Source of the DNA: JAKFEE01 sp036675815
Lineage (GTDB): Bacteria; Pseudomonadota; Alphaproteobacteria; Rhodospirillales; Magnetospirillaceae
Length of the DNA: 64,000 bases
Direction of reading: 5' to 3'
Assembly (NCBI GenBank): GCA_036675815.1
Contig: JAKFEE010000021.1
Coordinates: forward strand, 186,001-250,000
Both the position numbers and the translations under genes were made by a program. Shown here one piece after another: positions 7,462 through 17,668 of the stretch (its first letter is position 1; each line of letters starts with the position of its first letter). Under the pieces are notes generated by a model. That model ran no database searches, had not been told where the DNA came from, and saw only the letters and a program-made list of their open reading frames with translations.

Positions 7462-8103
7462 CTATGGTTTCTCCGCCGGCAGATTGGCCGTGGTCCCCGT
7501 GTTTGCCGAGTCCGGCTCGGAGGCGTGCAGCCTTGTCAGCACCTGGCGATTGAGGGCCTCGGCACCGCCCTTCCCGCCCGTTGCCGAAGCGGCCATCGCC
7601 TGGGACGCCTTCGCCGGCACGGTGCGCCGCCCGACAGAGGCCATGGTTGCCCGCGACCGCGCCGGATAGATGAAGCCGTAGGTGGGGTTGGTGCGGGCAC
7701 CGAGTGTGTCACTGGGCGCATGCCAGACGCGCACCTGCGTCCAGTCGTTGGCGGGCGAGACGTCCCGCACGGCGACGTCGTGCGTGACGCGACCGCGAGT
7801 CCGGCGGTCGGAGCCCCAGTTGGCGTGATGGATGCGGATTTCCCGGCTGCTGACGATGCGGTCGACCACGGCGACGTGCCCGTACGGCATCGAGGCCGTG
7901 CGCTTGAACACCAAAACGGCACCCGCTTGCGGCCGGCTGCCGCGTTCGTACCGCTCGTTGGCCGCCCCCCACCACTGCCAGGCGTTGCCGGACAGAACGA
8001 CCCCCGATGCCTGGCGCGCATACGGAACGCACTGCAAGGCCGAGGCCGGGCTGGCGGCGCCAAGACATCCGCCGATAAGAAGCGCCAACAGAAGCTTCCG
8101 CAC
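7462..8103 (-). CDS. secreted CHAP-domain protein (putative peptidoglycan amidase/endopeptidase)
   Basis: A 213-residue exported protein. Residues 1-22 are a Sec signal peptide (MRKLLLALLIGG...SPASA). The CHAP domain follows at once, with the nucleophile cysteine in LQCVPYARQASG, the NAWQWW segment and the catalytic histidine in MPYGHVAVVDRI, then IHHANWGS. CHAP domains cut amide bonds in peptidoglycan or related peptides. The last 70 residues, rich in Ala, Ser and Thr, have no recognised fold. It is convergent with nothing and is followed by the regulator gene on the same strand. A role in wall turnover in the periplasm is likely; the exact bond is not known. Confidence 0.88.
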   Translation of the reverse strand: MRKLLLALLIGGCLGAASPASALQCVPYARQASGVVLSGNAWQWWGAANERYERGSRPQAGAVLVFKRTASMPYGHVAVVDRIVSSREIRIHHANWGSDRRTRGRVTHDVAVRDVSPANDWTQVRVWHAPSDTLGARTNPTYGFIYPARSRATMASVGRRTVPAKASQAMAASATGGKGGAEALNRQVLTRLHASEPDSANTGTTANLPAEKP

Positions 8104-8209
8104 GAATTCCCCCCAGGCGCTTCTCGCTACCTCGAAGGATTGTGCTTATCGCCGCCGGTGAAGGCAACGGGATTCTGTCACACTTCGTAACAATCCGTGA
8201 TCCAAGCCA

Positions 8210-10711
8210 CTACTGCGCCGCCGAAGCCTCGCTCCGCTCGACCTTCGTCGTGCCGAGCTCGGCAAACCAAACGCCGCGGATATAGTCGTGAACGGTGCGG
8301 TCCGACGAGAACTTGCCCATCTTGGCGATATTCAGGACCACCTTGCGCATCCACTCCTCCGGGCGGGCGAACAGGGCATCGGCCTGATGCTGCACGCGGG
8401 CATAGGACCCGTAGTCGGCGCACAGCAAGAAGTGGTCGCCGCCGGTGGTCAGCGACTCGACGATGGGGCGGAAGCGGTCCGGCTGCTCGGGCGAGAAGTA
8501 CCCGCCGCCGATCATGTCGAGCACCTGCCGCAGTTCGTCATCGCCGTTGATATGGCGCCAAGGATCATAGCCTTCGCGGCGAAGATTGGCGACCTCATGC
8601 GCCTTGAGGCCAAACAGGAACATGTTGTCTTCGCCGACTTCCTCGCAGATCTCGACGTTGGCGCCGTCCCAGGTGCCCACGGTCAGGGCTCCGTTCATCG
8701 ACATCTTCATGTTGCCCGTCCCCGACGCCTCGGTTCCGGCCGTTGATATCTGCTCGGAAAGGTCGGCCGCCGGCATGATCAGTTCGGCGGTCGAGACATT
8801 GTAGTTGGGGATGAAGATCAGCTTCAGCTTGTTGCCGACGGCGGGGTCGTTGTTGACCACGTCGGCGACGTCGTTGATCAGCTTGATGATCAGCTTGGCC
8901 ATGGCGTAGCCCGGCGCCGCCTTCCCGCCGATGATCACCGTGCGCGGCACCACCTGCGCCATCGGGTTGAGGCGGATACGCTCGTAGTGGGCGACGACAT
9001 GCAGCAGATTGAGGAGCTGGCGTTTGTACTCATGGATGCGCTTGACCTGTACGTCGAACATGGAATCGACGTTGATCGGTACGCCCAGGCGCTGCTCGAT
9101 GACACTGCCCAGGCGCACCTTGTCGGCGCGCTTTATCGCCGACAGCTGGCGGAGAAACTCGGCATCCTCGGCAAAGGGCAGCAGCCCCGCCAGCTCGCTG
9201 AGATCGGTGATCCAGCCATCGCCGATGCGGCTGCTGATCAGTTGCGCCAGGCCGGGGTTGGCCGACAGCAGCCATCGCCGCGGCGTCACGCCGTTGGTCA
9301 CGCACAGGATCTTGCCCGGCTGGAAGTGCTCGAAATCGGCGAAGATGGTGCTTTTCATCAATTCGGTATGGATCTCGGCCACCCCGTTGACCTTGTGGCT
9401 GCCGACGAAGGCTAGATGCCCCATGCGGACGCGCCGGCCACCGATTTCCTCGATCAGCGACATGCGGCGCAACACCTCGCCGTCACCCGGCCAGCGATGG
9501 CGCACGTCGTTCAGGAAACGGTGATTGATCTCGTAGATGATGTCGAGGTGGCGCGGCAGCAGCCTCTCGAACATCTCGACCGGCCACGTCTCCAGCGCTT
9601 CGGGCAACAACGTGTGGTTGGTGTACGCACAGGTCCGCCGGGTCAAATCCCACGCCCTGTCCCAGTCGAGGTGATATTCGTCGATCAGGATGCGCATCAG
9701 CTCGGGCACGACCATCGCCGGGTGGGTGTCGTTGAGCTGAACGGCCACGCGGTCTGGCAGCGCGTCGAAAGTGCGATGCAGCTTGCGATAGCGCGCCAGG
9801 ATGTCCTGCAGCGAAGCGCTGACGAAGAAGTACTCCTGCCGCAGACGCAGTTCCTTGCCGCGCTCGGTCGAATCGGAGGGATAAAGGACCTTGGAAAGGC
9901 TTTCCGATTCGCTTTTGTCCTTCACCGCCTCGATGTAGTTGCCGGCGTTGAAGTATTTGAGGTCGAATTCGCGGGTCGACTTCGCCGCCCACAGCCGCAG
10001 ATCGTTGACGGTATGGCCGCCGAAGCCGGGGACCGGCACGTCGTAGGCCATGGCCATGACTTCCTCGGTGTCGACCCAATGGTGGCGCAGCCGGCCGTTG
10101 GCATCCTTGTACTGGACGACCCGGCCGCCGAAATGCACCGGGTAGATGACGCCGGGCCGCTGGAATTCCCATGGGTTGCCATAGCGCAGCCAGTTCTCGG
10201 GGGCCTCGATCTGCCAGCCCCCCTCGATGTGCTGGGTGAACATGCCGAATTCGTAACGGATGCCGTAGCCGAAGCCCGGAATCCCAAGGGTCGCCATGGA
10301 ATCGACCAGACAGGCGGCCAAGCGGCCCAGCCCGCCATTGCCGAGGGCCGGCTCCACCTCCCATCCCTGCAGTTCGTCGAGGTCGTAGCCCAGATCCTCG
10401 GTCGCCTGCCGAAAGGCGTCATAGAGCCCGAGATTGATCATGCTGTTGGTCAGCGTCCGACCGATCAGGAACTCCATCGACAAATAATAGACACGCTTCG
10501 CGTCCTGCTGGCGATAGGCGCGGCGCGTTTCCCGCCAGCGCTCGACCAGGCGGTCGCGCATGGCGTAGGCGGCGGCGATGTACCAGTCGCGCGAGGTTGC
10601 GTTCTGCGCATCCTTGCCGACCGTATAAAGCAGATGGTCGGTCATGGACTGCTTGATGGCGGCGACCTCGTCAGGGGCAACGCCAGTCCCGACGACTTTG
10701 CGTCTCGGCAT
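8210..10711 (-). CDS. glgP: glycogen/starch/alpha-glucan phosphorylase
   Basis: Removes glucose 1-phosphate from the non-reducing ends of glycogen by phosphorolysis. The 833-residue product matches the GT35 family length. The PLP-lysine motif EASGTGNMKMSMNGALTVGT is near residue 667, with the substrate segments ALGNGGLGRLAAC, NDTHPAM and TNGVTPRRWL. The ATG at 10711 is taken because the family N-terminus begins close to it and GGAGGT lies 3 bases before it; an upstream in-frame extension to 10984 overlaps treY and is not protein-like. Last gene of the eight-gene glucan cluster, 71 bases after treY, so it may be co-transcribed. Confidence 0.97.
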   Translation of the reverse strand: MPRRKVVGTGVAPDEVAAIKQSMTDHLLYTVGKDAQNATSRDWYIAAAYAMRDRLVERWRETRRAYRQQDAKRVYYLSMEFLIGRTLTNSMINLGLYDAFRQATEDLGYDLDELQGWEVEPALGNGGLGRLAACLVDSMATLGIPGFGYGIRYEFGMFTQHIEGGWQIEAPENWLRYGNPWEFQRPGVIYPVHFGGRVVQYKDANGRLRHHWVDTEEVMAMAYDVPVPGFGGHTVNDLRLWAAKSTREFDLKYFNAGNYIEAVKDKSESESLSKVLYPSDSTERGKELRLRQEYFFVSASLQDILARYRKLHRTFDALPDRVAVQLNDTHPAMVVPELMRILIDEYHLDWDRAWDLTRRTCAYTNHTLLPEALETWPVEMFERLLPRHLDIIYEINHRFLNDVRHRWPGDGEVLRRMSLIEEIGGRRVRMGHLAFVGSHKVNGVAEIHTELMKSTIFADFEHFQPGKILCVTNGVTPRRWLLSANPGLAQLISSRIGDGWITDLSELAGLLPFAEDAEFLRQLSAIKRADKVRLGSVIEQRLGVPINVDSMFDVQVKRIHEYKRQLLNLLHVVAHYERIRLNPMAQVVPRTVIIGGKAAPGYAMAKLIIKLINDVADVVNNDPAVGNKLKLIFIPNYNVSTAELIMPAADLSEQISTAGTEASGTGNMKMSMNGALTVGTWDGANVEICEEVGEDNMFLFGLKAHEVANLRREGYDPWRHINGDDELRQVLDMIGGGYFSPEQPDRFRPIVESLTTGGDHFLLCADYGSYARVQHQADALFARPEEWMRKVVLNIAKMGKFSSDRTVHDYIRGVWFAELGTTKVERSEASAAQ

Positions 10712-10782
10712 GCGACCTCCAGCTCGTTGGGCAAGACATGGGCGGCGAGTACGAGTCAGATGGTTCCTTTGGTGCGCGACAG

Positions 10783-13653
10783 TCAACCCTGCCCAGGCAA
10801 GGCATGCTGGGCCGGCGGGGCCGAATCGGACAAGAACGCGACCGGGAACGTGGCGAACATGTGCTCGCCGGATATGGTCGGGCGCCCGCGGCGGCGGGTA
10901 ATGGGGACCGGCGGTCCGCCGAGGGCGTCCGTCATCGTTTCGCCGGTGATGCGTTGGGGCAATTCGATATAGGTGCGCGACCACGCCTTACCCAACGGCG
11001 GCAGCGCCTGCGCCTCCGGCCATAGGGGCGCCAGCAGCCGGGGCACCGCGGCGATAGCCATGCCTTCCGCCTGATGGCGGGCGAAGGCGACGACATGCTC
11101 GGCACGTTCGCCGCGTACCTGCAGCGCCCGATAGCCGCCGTCGGTGAACAATTCCGGCCATCGCCGGCGGAACGCCAGCACATGCCAGATCAGGCCGAGC
11201 TTGACGCCGCCGTCCTGCCATTGCCCCAGAAGATCGGCCAGCGGCATGCCTTGCACGCGCTCGAGCAGCCGCCGCCGCTGCTCGTAATCCACCGGCCGGC
11301 GATTGTCGGGATCGACCAGCGCCAGTTGCCAGGACTCGCACCCCTGATAGATGTCGGGGACGCCCGGCGCCGTCAGCTTGAGCAGTGTCTGCGCCAGCGA
11401 ATTCACCATGCCGATGCGGGCCACCCGCTGCTGCAGCGCCACGAAATCGTCGAGGAACATGCCGCGACGCTGGGGCCCCACCAGCCGGCGGACGAAATCG
11501 AGCGTTGCCTGCTCGTACGCCTCGTCGGGTTGATGCCAACTGGTGCGATGCTTGGCCTCGCGGATGGCTTTCAGCGTCGCCGCACACAGCCGTTCGACGA
11601 AATCGTCGGCATCGGGGCCGGCTAATGGCCATGCGCCGAGCATCGTTTGATAGAGGAAGTACTCGTCGTTGCGCGCGGGAGCCACGCCGCCGTCGACCTC
11701 ATGCCTGAGCGCATGATTCAAACGAGCCCAACGCTGGAGGTGACTTAGCCACTCGTTGGGGATTTCCGACAGGGCGTCGATCCGCGCCCGCACGTCCTCG
11801 CCGCGTTTGGAATCGTGCGTCGCCGTCGCCAGCATGCCGTACGGGTGTTGGCCCAAGCGGCGCAAATTTACCTGGTGGAAAGCCCCCGGCGACACGCCGA
11901 AGCGGCGTGGCTCGCCGCCCACCTCGTTGAGCGCGATCAGCCGATTATAGCGATAGAGCGCCGTGTCCTCGAAGCCCTTGGCCATGACCGGCCCGGTGTA
12001 TTGCTGCAGGTGCATGGCGACGGCAAGGACCGCGGCGCGGCTGTAGAGGGCGCGGCGGCCACGGGCGATCGAGGTATCCAGCACCGCCTGCAGGAAGTCG
12101 AAGATCGACGGCTCGGCGGCGCCTTTGCGCGCCTGCGCCACCGCCCAGGCGATGTAGCCCTTGTCTTGCTGTGGAACCCGGCGTGGCGTCACATAGGTCC
12201 GGTAGATGGGGAATTGCGCCACCACCGCACGCAGCGCCTCACGTAGGGCGTCGATGGTAAAATCCCGCGAGCGCCAATGCGAGGCGGCAAGGCGGGCCAG
12301 TTGCATTCCCAGGACATGCATCTCGCCCGCCATGTGCTCGCGGGTGACCAGCAGTTTGGCCTCGTGGACCTGCTGGGCAAAGTCCATCGTGGCCTCGATG
12401 AACTGCTGATACACGGTCTCGAGCAGGCTGGCATTTTCCGGATTGACGAACAGGCCGTTGACTTCGTTCATGAACTCGTAGCCGGTGGTGCCGGCCACCG
12501 GCCAGTCGCGGCGCAGGCGCTCGTGGTGGGCGAGGATCTTCTCGACCAGCAGATAGAGCGGCTGCGCCCCTGGGAGGCCGAGAGCGTCGGCGGCCCGGCG
12601 CTGTAGACGCTGGCAGTACTGCGCGGGATTGAACAAGCCGTCGATGTGATCGATGCGCAGGCCGTGGATCTTGCCCTGTTCCAGAAGCCGCAAGACCAGT
12701 CGGTGCGTCGCTTCGAAGACCTGCGGGCTTTCCTGGCGCAGCCCTGCCAGGTCATTGATGTCGAAGAAGCGGCGGTAATTGATTTCCGCCCCGGCCACAC
12801 GCCAGCACGCGACGTGATAGCTTTGCCGTTCCAGCAGACGGTGCAACGGCGCAAAGCTTGCCGGATCGCCCGGGGTTCCCGCCAGCCGCGCCACGGCGGA
12901 GTCGAGGGCGCGACACGCCTCGGGGTTTTTGGCCAGGGCGGCCAGGCGTGCCTTGGCGGCATCGGCTTCGCGCCGCGCCACCGTCAGCGAGTCCTTCTTG
13001 CGCCTCCCGCCTGCCAATCCGGTGCGCAGGCCATGCAACACCTCCTCCAGGGCCGCGTGGAATTCACCATCCAATTGCTGCGTCGCCGGCTGTAGCAGCC
13101 GCGGGTAGTGGCCAACGGCGATGGGCAGGCGGTGCTCCCAGTACCACACGCTGATGGTGCCCGATTCGTCATCGAATTTCGGCACCAACTCGCCACGCTC
13201 GAGCACCGTGCCGTAATTGTCGCCGAGAATGGGCAGCAGCACCTTGCCGCGGCGGTCACGCCGCCCCGGGTTCCAGTCGATGTCGAAGAAGCCGGCGTAG
13301 GGCGAGCGCTCGCCCCATTCGAGGACGTCCAGCCACCAATCGTTTTCCTTGCCGCTCACGCCCATGTGGTTGGGCACGAAATCGAGGATGATGCCCATGC
13401 CGCGCGCTTCGAGGGCCTGCACCAGCGTGTCGAGATCCGCCTCGTCACCGATTTCGGGGTTGAAGGCGTTGTGGTCGACGATGTCGTAGCCATGGAGGCT
13501 GCCCGGCCGCGCCTTGAAGAACGACGACAGGTAGAGATGACTGACGCCCAGCGCATCGAGGTAGGGCACCACCTCCAGGGCATCCCGCAGCGTGAAGCCT
13601 GCATTCAGCTGAAGCCGATAGGTGGCTCGCGGGATGCGCGGAGGCGGTGGCAT
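10783..13653 (-). CDS. treY: malto-oligosyltrehalose synthase
   Basis: GH13 enzyme that turns the reducing-end glucose of a maltodextrin into an alpha,alpha-1,1 (trehalosyl) unit. The long 956-residue product is typical of bacterial TreY. The N-terminus PRATYRLQLNAGFTL is the family hallmark, followed by DFVPNHMG, the nucleophile region LRIDHIDGLFNP (about 330-340), acid/base YLLVEKILAHHERL (about 370) and TATHDSKRGEDVRARI (about 612). It sits 8 bases after malQ and upstream of glgP. Its product is the substrate of TreZ, encoded two genes earlier. Confidence 0.97.
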   Translation of the reverse strand: MPPPPRIPRATYRLQLNAGFTLRDALEVVPYLDALGVSHLYLSSFFKARPGSLHGYDIVDHNAFNPEIGDEADLDTLVQALEARGMGIILDFVPNHMGVSGKENDWWLDVLEWGERSPYAGFFDIDWNPGRRDRRGKVLLPILGDNYGTVLERGELVPKFDDESGTISVWYWEHRLPIAVGHYPRLLQPATQQLDGEFHAALEEVLHGLRTGLAGGRRKKDSLTVARREADAAKARLAALAKNPEACRALDSAVARLAGTPGDPASFAPLHRLLERQSYHVACWRVAGAEINYRRFFDINDLAGLRQESPQVFEATHRLVLRLLEQGKIHGLRIDHIDGLFNPAQYCQRLQRRAADALGLPGAQPLYLLVEKILAHHERLRRDWPVAGTTGYEFMNEVNGLFVNPENASLLETVYQQFIEATMDFAQQVHEAKLLVTREHMAGEMHVLGMQLARLAASHWRSRDFTIDALREALRAVVAQFPIYRTYVTPRRVPQQDKGYIAWAVAQARKGAAEPSIFDFLQAVLDTSIARGRRALYSRAAVLAVAMHLQQYTGPVMAKGFEDTALYRYNRLIALNEVGGEPRRFGVSPGAFHQVNLRRLGQHPYGMLATATHDSKRGEDVRARIDALSEIPNEWLSHLQRWARLNHALRHEVDGGVAPARNDEYFLYQTMLGAWPLAGPDADDFVERLCAATLKAIREAKHRTSWHQPDEAYEQATLDFVRRLVGPQRRGMFLDDFVALQQRVARIGMVNSLAQTLLKLTAPGVPDIYQGCESWQLALVDPDNRRPVDYEQRRRLLERVQGMPLADLLGQWQDGGVKLGLIWHVLAFRRRWPELFTDGGYRALQVRGERAEHVVAFARHQAEGMAIAAVPRLLAPLWPEAQALPPLGKAWSRTYIELPQRITGETMTDALGGPPVPITRRRGRPTISGEHMFATFPVAFLSDSAPPAQHALPGQG

Positions 13654-13661
13654 CGGGCTGT

Positions 13662-15848
13662 CTACGGCGAGCGCCGCGCTTCAAGCAGGCGGGCGGTCTG
13701 CAACAAGCGCGGATGGTGGCAGAAGCTCTCGACATCGACCGGATAGCGGCGGCGCCAATTCGGATGCTGGTCCGTCGTGCCCGGCAGATTGAACTGCATC
13801 GCCAGGCCCAGCACGTCTTCGACCTGAACCATCAGTATCCGCGAGCCCGTCCGATTAAGGTAGGTGTGCACGGCATCGACCAGCCATTCCATCTGTTCGG
13901 CCGAGAGGTCGCCATCTTGCGGAAAATCGCCGCCGAGCAAGCCGGCCCCCTGCAGCGCCTCGATCAGCTTGTGGCGGTCCAGGATGCGCGCCTTGGCCTC
14001 GTCCTCGTCCATGCCTAGGCGCGGATACAGTGCCAGTCGCTTGCGTTCGGCGACATCCGTGCCCCGCCAGTACCCCGCCAGTGACGGCAAGTCATGCGTG
14101 CCGAACGCCACCAGGGCCTGCTCGGTGTACTCTGCCGGCGGCTTGAACACCCCGCCATCGCCGCGTTCGAACACGAACAGGCGATAGCCGTACAACCCCG
14201 AGCCGTACAACAGCTCGTGAAAACCCTCGGGCACCGTTCCCAGATCCTCGCCGATGACCACGCAGCGGTTGCGGGTGCTTTCCAGCGCGACGATACCGAA
14301 CAGGTCGCGCGCCGGCATGCGCACATAGGCACCCTGGTCGGCGGCGGCGCCCGGCGGCACCCAGTACAGGCGTTGCAGCTGCATGGCGTGATCGAGGCGC
14401 AGGGCGCCGGCATGGCGCATGTTGGCGCGGATCATCTCGATGAACGGCCGGTAGCCGCATTCGTACAGCGCCACGGGGTTGAATGGCGTCAGCCCCCAAT
14501 CCTGCCCACCTGGGGCCAAGGCGTCCGGCGGGGCGCCGATGGTCACCCCCCTCACCAGTTCGCACTGGTTGATCCAGGATTCACCGCCATCATCGGCGAT
14601 GCCCACGCCGACGTCGCGGTAGAGGCCGATGGGCATGCCGGCGGCATCGCAGGTGCTTTGCACCGAAGCGACCTGCGCATCGGCCTGCCACTGCAAATAC
14701 CAGAAGAACTCGACGCGCTCGCGGTGGCGCAAGGCGAAATCCTGGACCCCGGCGCCATCGGGCTGGCGGAAGCCCTCGGGCCAGTGGCGCCAGCAGCCGA
14801 GGTGCGGATCCTGATTCAGGAAATGTTCCTGCAGGGCTTCGAAAGTGGCGAACAACTCGCCGGCCCGGCCGCTTTCCGCCTGATAACGCCGGAAGGCGTT
14901 GCCGCGGTCGCCGTCGATGTGGCGCTTGCGGAACTCGGCATAGACGGCCTCCAGCACCGGCATCTTGCAGCGGGCGACACCCGGATAATCGACGAGGTCC
15001 TGACGACGCAGGGCGACGAGGGCTTGTTGAAACTCGGGCGCCGCCGCCATGCGGTGGGCCTCGGCGCACTCGGTGAAATCGGGTATGGCCTCGACGTCGA
15101 GATAAGCGACGTTCAGAAACGTGCGGCTGGAGGCCGAATAGGGGCTATATCGCTGCGGCCGGCTGGGAAACAGCGCGTGCAGCGGATTGATCCCCACGGC
15201 ACCGGCGCCGAGGTGGCCCAGGCACTCGGCGACGTGGCGCAGGCCCGAATAGTCACCGACGCCCCAATCGCGGCCGCGGCGTAAGGCATAGATCTGGGTC
15301 TGCACGCCCCACAGGCGCCCGCCGCGGCGGATGTGCTCGGGCGAGTAGGCCCGCGGCGGCGCCACGATCAGCATCGTCTCGGCTTCGGCACGATCATGCG
15401 TGCTGACCCGGAGACGATGATAACCGGGCGGCGGCAAGATCGGCAGGCGCAGCCCGCAGCGGCGCAGTTGCCGGCCCTCGGCCCATTCTTCCGCGATCAG
15501 CGGCAGATCGATGCCGCGAAACCAGCCCTCATGGGCAACGCCGATTTCCTCATCCAGCACCCAGTGGATGTCGTCGTTCTCGCGGTTGGCCGGCAGACGG
15601 ATCGGGATGATGGGTGCGCCATCTTGCTCATGGACCACCACCGCCGGCTCCAGCCACCGCCGCAAGCGCCGCGCCTGCAGCTCCTCGAGGCTGTGCGCGG
15701 CGGCGGCATCGTCCGCGACGGCAAAGCCCATGGCGCCGAGGAAGGCTCGGCGCGTTTCGTCGGACACATGGCGGAAGTTGCCGAAGAAGTCCCACCAGCC
15801 GTCCTCGATGCCCACCAATCGTGCCAATTGCGGCAAGGCCTCGCTCAT
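13662..15848 (-). CDS. malQ: 4-alpha-glucanotransferase (amylomaltase)
   Basis: Transfers segments of maltodextrins to other glucans or glucose, lengthening short chains so that phosphorylase or TreY can use them. The 728-residue GH77 protein carries RLDHAMQLQRLYWVP (nucleophile aspartate near 484), VIGEDLGTVPEGF (acid/base near 531) and FGTHDLPSLAGYW (near 588). The ATG at 15848 overlaps the treZ stop as ATGA, so it is preferred to the ATG at 15890 inside treZ. The N-terminal 200 residues hold the accessory beta domain of the long bacterial MalQ type. Confidence 0.95.
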   Translation of the reverse strand: MSEALPQLARLVGIEDGWWDFFGNFRHVSDETRRAFLGAMGFAVADDAAAAHSLEELQARRLRRWLEPAVVVHEQDGAPIIPIRLPANRENDDIHWVLDEEIGVAHEGWFRGIDLPLIAEEWAEGRQLRRCGLRLPILPPPGYHRLRVSTHDRAEAETMLIVAPPRAYSPEHIRRGGRLWGVQTQIYALRRGRDWGVGDYSGLRHVAECLGHLGAGAVGINPLHALFPSRPQRYSPYSASSRTFLNVAYLDVEAIPDFTECAEAHRMAAAPEFQQALVALRRQDLVDYPGVARCKMPVLEAVYAEFRKRHIDGDRGNAFRRYQAESGRAGELFATFEALQEHFLNQDPHLGCWRHWPEGFRQPDGAGVQDFALRHRERVEFFWYLQWQADAQVASVQSTCDAAGMPIGLYRDVGVGIADDGGESWINQCELVRGVTIGAPPDALAPGGQDWGLTPFNPVALYECGYRPFIEMIRANMRHAGALRLDHAMQLQRLYWVPPGAAADQGAYVRMPARDLFGIVALESTRNRCVVIGEDLGTVPEGFHELLYGSGLYGYRLFVFERGDGGVFKPPAEYTEQALVAFGTHDLPSLAGYWRGTDVAERKRLALYPRLGMDEDEAKARILDRHKLIEALQGAGLLGGDFPQDGDLSAEQMEWLVDAVHTYLNRTGSRILMVQVEDVLGLAMQFNLPGTTDQHPNWRRRYPVDVESFCHHPRLLQTARLLEARRSP

Positions 15849-17668
15849 GCCGCCGCCCCCTTCCCTGCCACGTACCAGGCGATGCACCACGCCGGCAGCG
15901 CATCCGGCGCGCCATGGGTGCCGAAGATCAAGCGACCGGGCGGCGGCGCGATGGCGTCGACCGGATCGGACCCCAGGTTTCCGTGCAGCACCAGGGCAGT
16001 GCCGTCGGGCAAGGGCCAGGCGGCTTGGATGCGACGCCCCCCGGGCAGTGTCACTTGTGCCTTACCGACCTTGGCAAGATACGGCGCGACATGGCGCCGA
16101 CGCAGATAGATCAGGTCATGGATGAAGTCGCGCCAGCCGTGATGCGGTTCGCCGTCGACGGGGGGCCACTCCAGCACCGAAGCCTCGAAGGTCGCGGCGG
16201 CATTGGGGTCGGGAATGGCGGCGCGCGCCTCGGCCGAGGCGAACTCGGGAAACCCGGCGAACTCCTCGCGGCGCCCGCGGCGCACCGCCTGTACAAGCTC
16301 CTCGGAAGCGAATTCGCAGAAATAGAGGAATGGGGCGTGCGCGCGCCGTTCCTCACCCATGAACAACATGGGCGGGAATGGTGCCAACAACATCAGCGCC
16401 ATGGCCGCGCGCAGCGCCTCCGGCGGGGCAATTTGGCCGATCCGCTCACCCAAGGCGCGATTGCCCACCTGGTCGTGGTTTTGCAAGAAACCGACGAAGG
16501 CCGCCGGTGGCAAATGACCGCTCGCCCCGCCACGCGGCCGGCCGCCACGATAGGGCGATGCCTCGCCCTGATAGGCAAAGCCTCCCTCCAGGCAACGCGC
16601 CAACCACCGCATCGGGTTTTCGGCATAGTCGTTGTAGTAGCCGGAGGTCTCACCGGTCAGCAGCAGGTGCAGGACATGATGGAAGTCGTCGTTCCACTGG
16701 GCGGTGTACAGCTTCGGCCGGCCGCGCTCGTCACGTCCGAGCAGCTCCGGTTGGTTATGATCGTTCTCGAGGATCAGGTGGATGTGGCGATCGGGGAACC
16801 GGGCGTGCACCGTCTCGGCAAGCTCGACCAGGAAGTGTTTGGGGCTGTCGTCGTAGATCGCATGGACGGCATCCAGGCGAAGGCCGTCGAAATGGTATTC
16901 CTCGAGCCAGTACAGCGCATTCTCGATGAAGAATTGGCGGACGACCTGGCTGCCGTCTCCGTCGAAATTGTTGGAATTGCCCCACGGCGTCCTGTGCCGA
17001 TCGGTGAAGAACCGCTGCGCATAGCTGCCGAGGTAATTCCCATCGGGGCCGAAATGATTGTAGACGACGTCGAGCAGCACCATGATGCCGCGACGGTGTG
17101 CCTCCTGAATCAGCCGCTTGAGGTCGGCCGGCCGGCCGTAGCCACTTTCCGGGGCAAACAACAGGGCACCGTCATAGCCCCAGCCACGACGCCCTGGGAA
17201 CTCGGCCACCGGCATCAGCTCGATCGCCGTGACCCCCAGATCCTGCAAGTAGTCGAGGCGCTCCGTCACCCCGGAGAAGGTTCCGGCCTTGGTGAACGTG
17301 CCGACGTGCAGTTCGTAGATCACCGCCTCTTCCCACGGGCGGCCGCGCCAGTTCCGGTCCTGCCAGTCGAAGGCCCCGGAATCGACGACTTCGCTGAGGC
17401 CATGCACGTCGTCGGGCTGGCAGCGCGACGCAGGGTCGGGCACCGTCGCGCCGCCAGCGAGTCGGAAGGCGTAGCGGCTGCCGGGACCGGCCGCGCCGGT
17501 TAGGCACTCGAACCAGCCATCGGCGCCCCGCCGCATCGGCAGCAATCGCGGCTGCCCGCCGGCATGCACGGCCACCTCGACGGCATCGGCATCCGGCGCC
17601 CACAGCCGAAACCGCGTGCCGTCGGCGCCGGGCTCCGCCCCGAAGGGCATCGAATGATGTCGCCTCAT
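15845..17668 (-). CDS. treZ: malto-oligosyltrehalose trehalohydrolase
   Basis: Hydrolyses the bond next to the trehalosyl end made by TreY, releasing free trehalose. 607 residues: an N-terminal carbohydrate-module-48-like domain (FRLWAPDADAVEVAV), then the GH13 barrel with LLDVVYNHFGPDGNYL, DGLRLDAVHAIYDDS (nucleophile near 264), HLILENDHNQ (acid/base near 298) and LQNHDQVGNR (near 398). The family mark GRRGWGYDGALLFAP is also present. The start overlaps the glgX stop by 4 bases (ATGA) and its stop overlaps malQ in the same way, indicating translational coupling. Confidence 0.96.
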   Translation of the reverse strand: MRRHHSMPFGAEPGADGTRFRLWAPDADAVEVAVHAGGQPRLLPMRRGADGWFECLTGAAGPGSRYAFRLAGGATVPDPASRCQPDDVHGLSEVVDSGAFDWQDRNWRGRPWEEAVIYELHVGTFTKAGTFSGVTERLDYLQDLGVTAIELMPVAEFPGRRGWGYDGALLFAPESGYGRPADLKRLIQEAHRRGIMVLLDVVYNHFGPDGNYLGSYAQRFFTDRHRTPWGNSNNFDGDGSQVVRQFFIENALYWLEEYHFDGLRLDAVHAIYDDSPKHFLVELAETVHARFPDRHIHLILENDHNQPELLGRDERGRPKLYTAQWNDDFHHVLHLLLTGETSGYYNDYAENPMRWLARCLEGGFAYQGEASPYRGGRPRGGASGHLPPAAFVGFLQNHDQVGNRALGERIGQIAPPEALRAAMALMLLAPFPPMLFMGEERRAHAPFLYFCEFASEELVQAVRRGRREEFAGFPEFASAEARAAIPDPNAAATFEASVLEWPPVDGEPHHGWRDFIHDLIYLRRRHVAPYLAKVGKAQVTLPGGRRIQAAWPLPDGTALVLHGNLGSDPVDAIAPPPGRLIFGTHGAPDALPAWCIAWYVAGKGAAA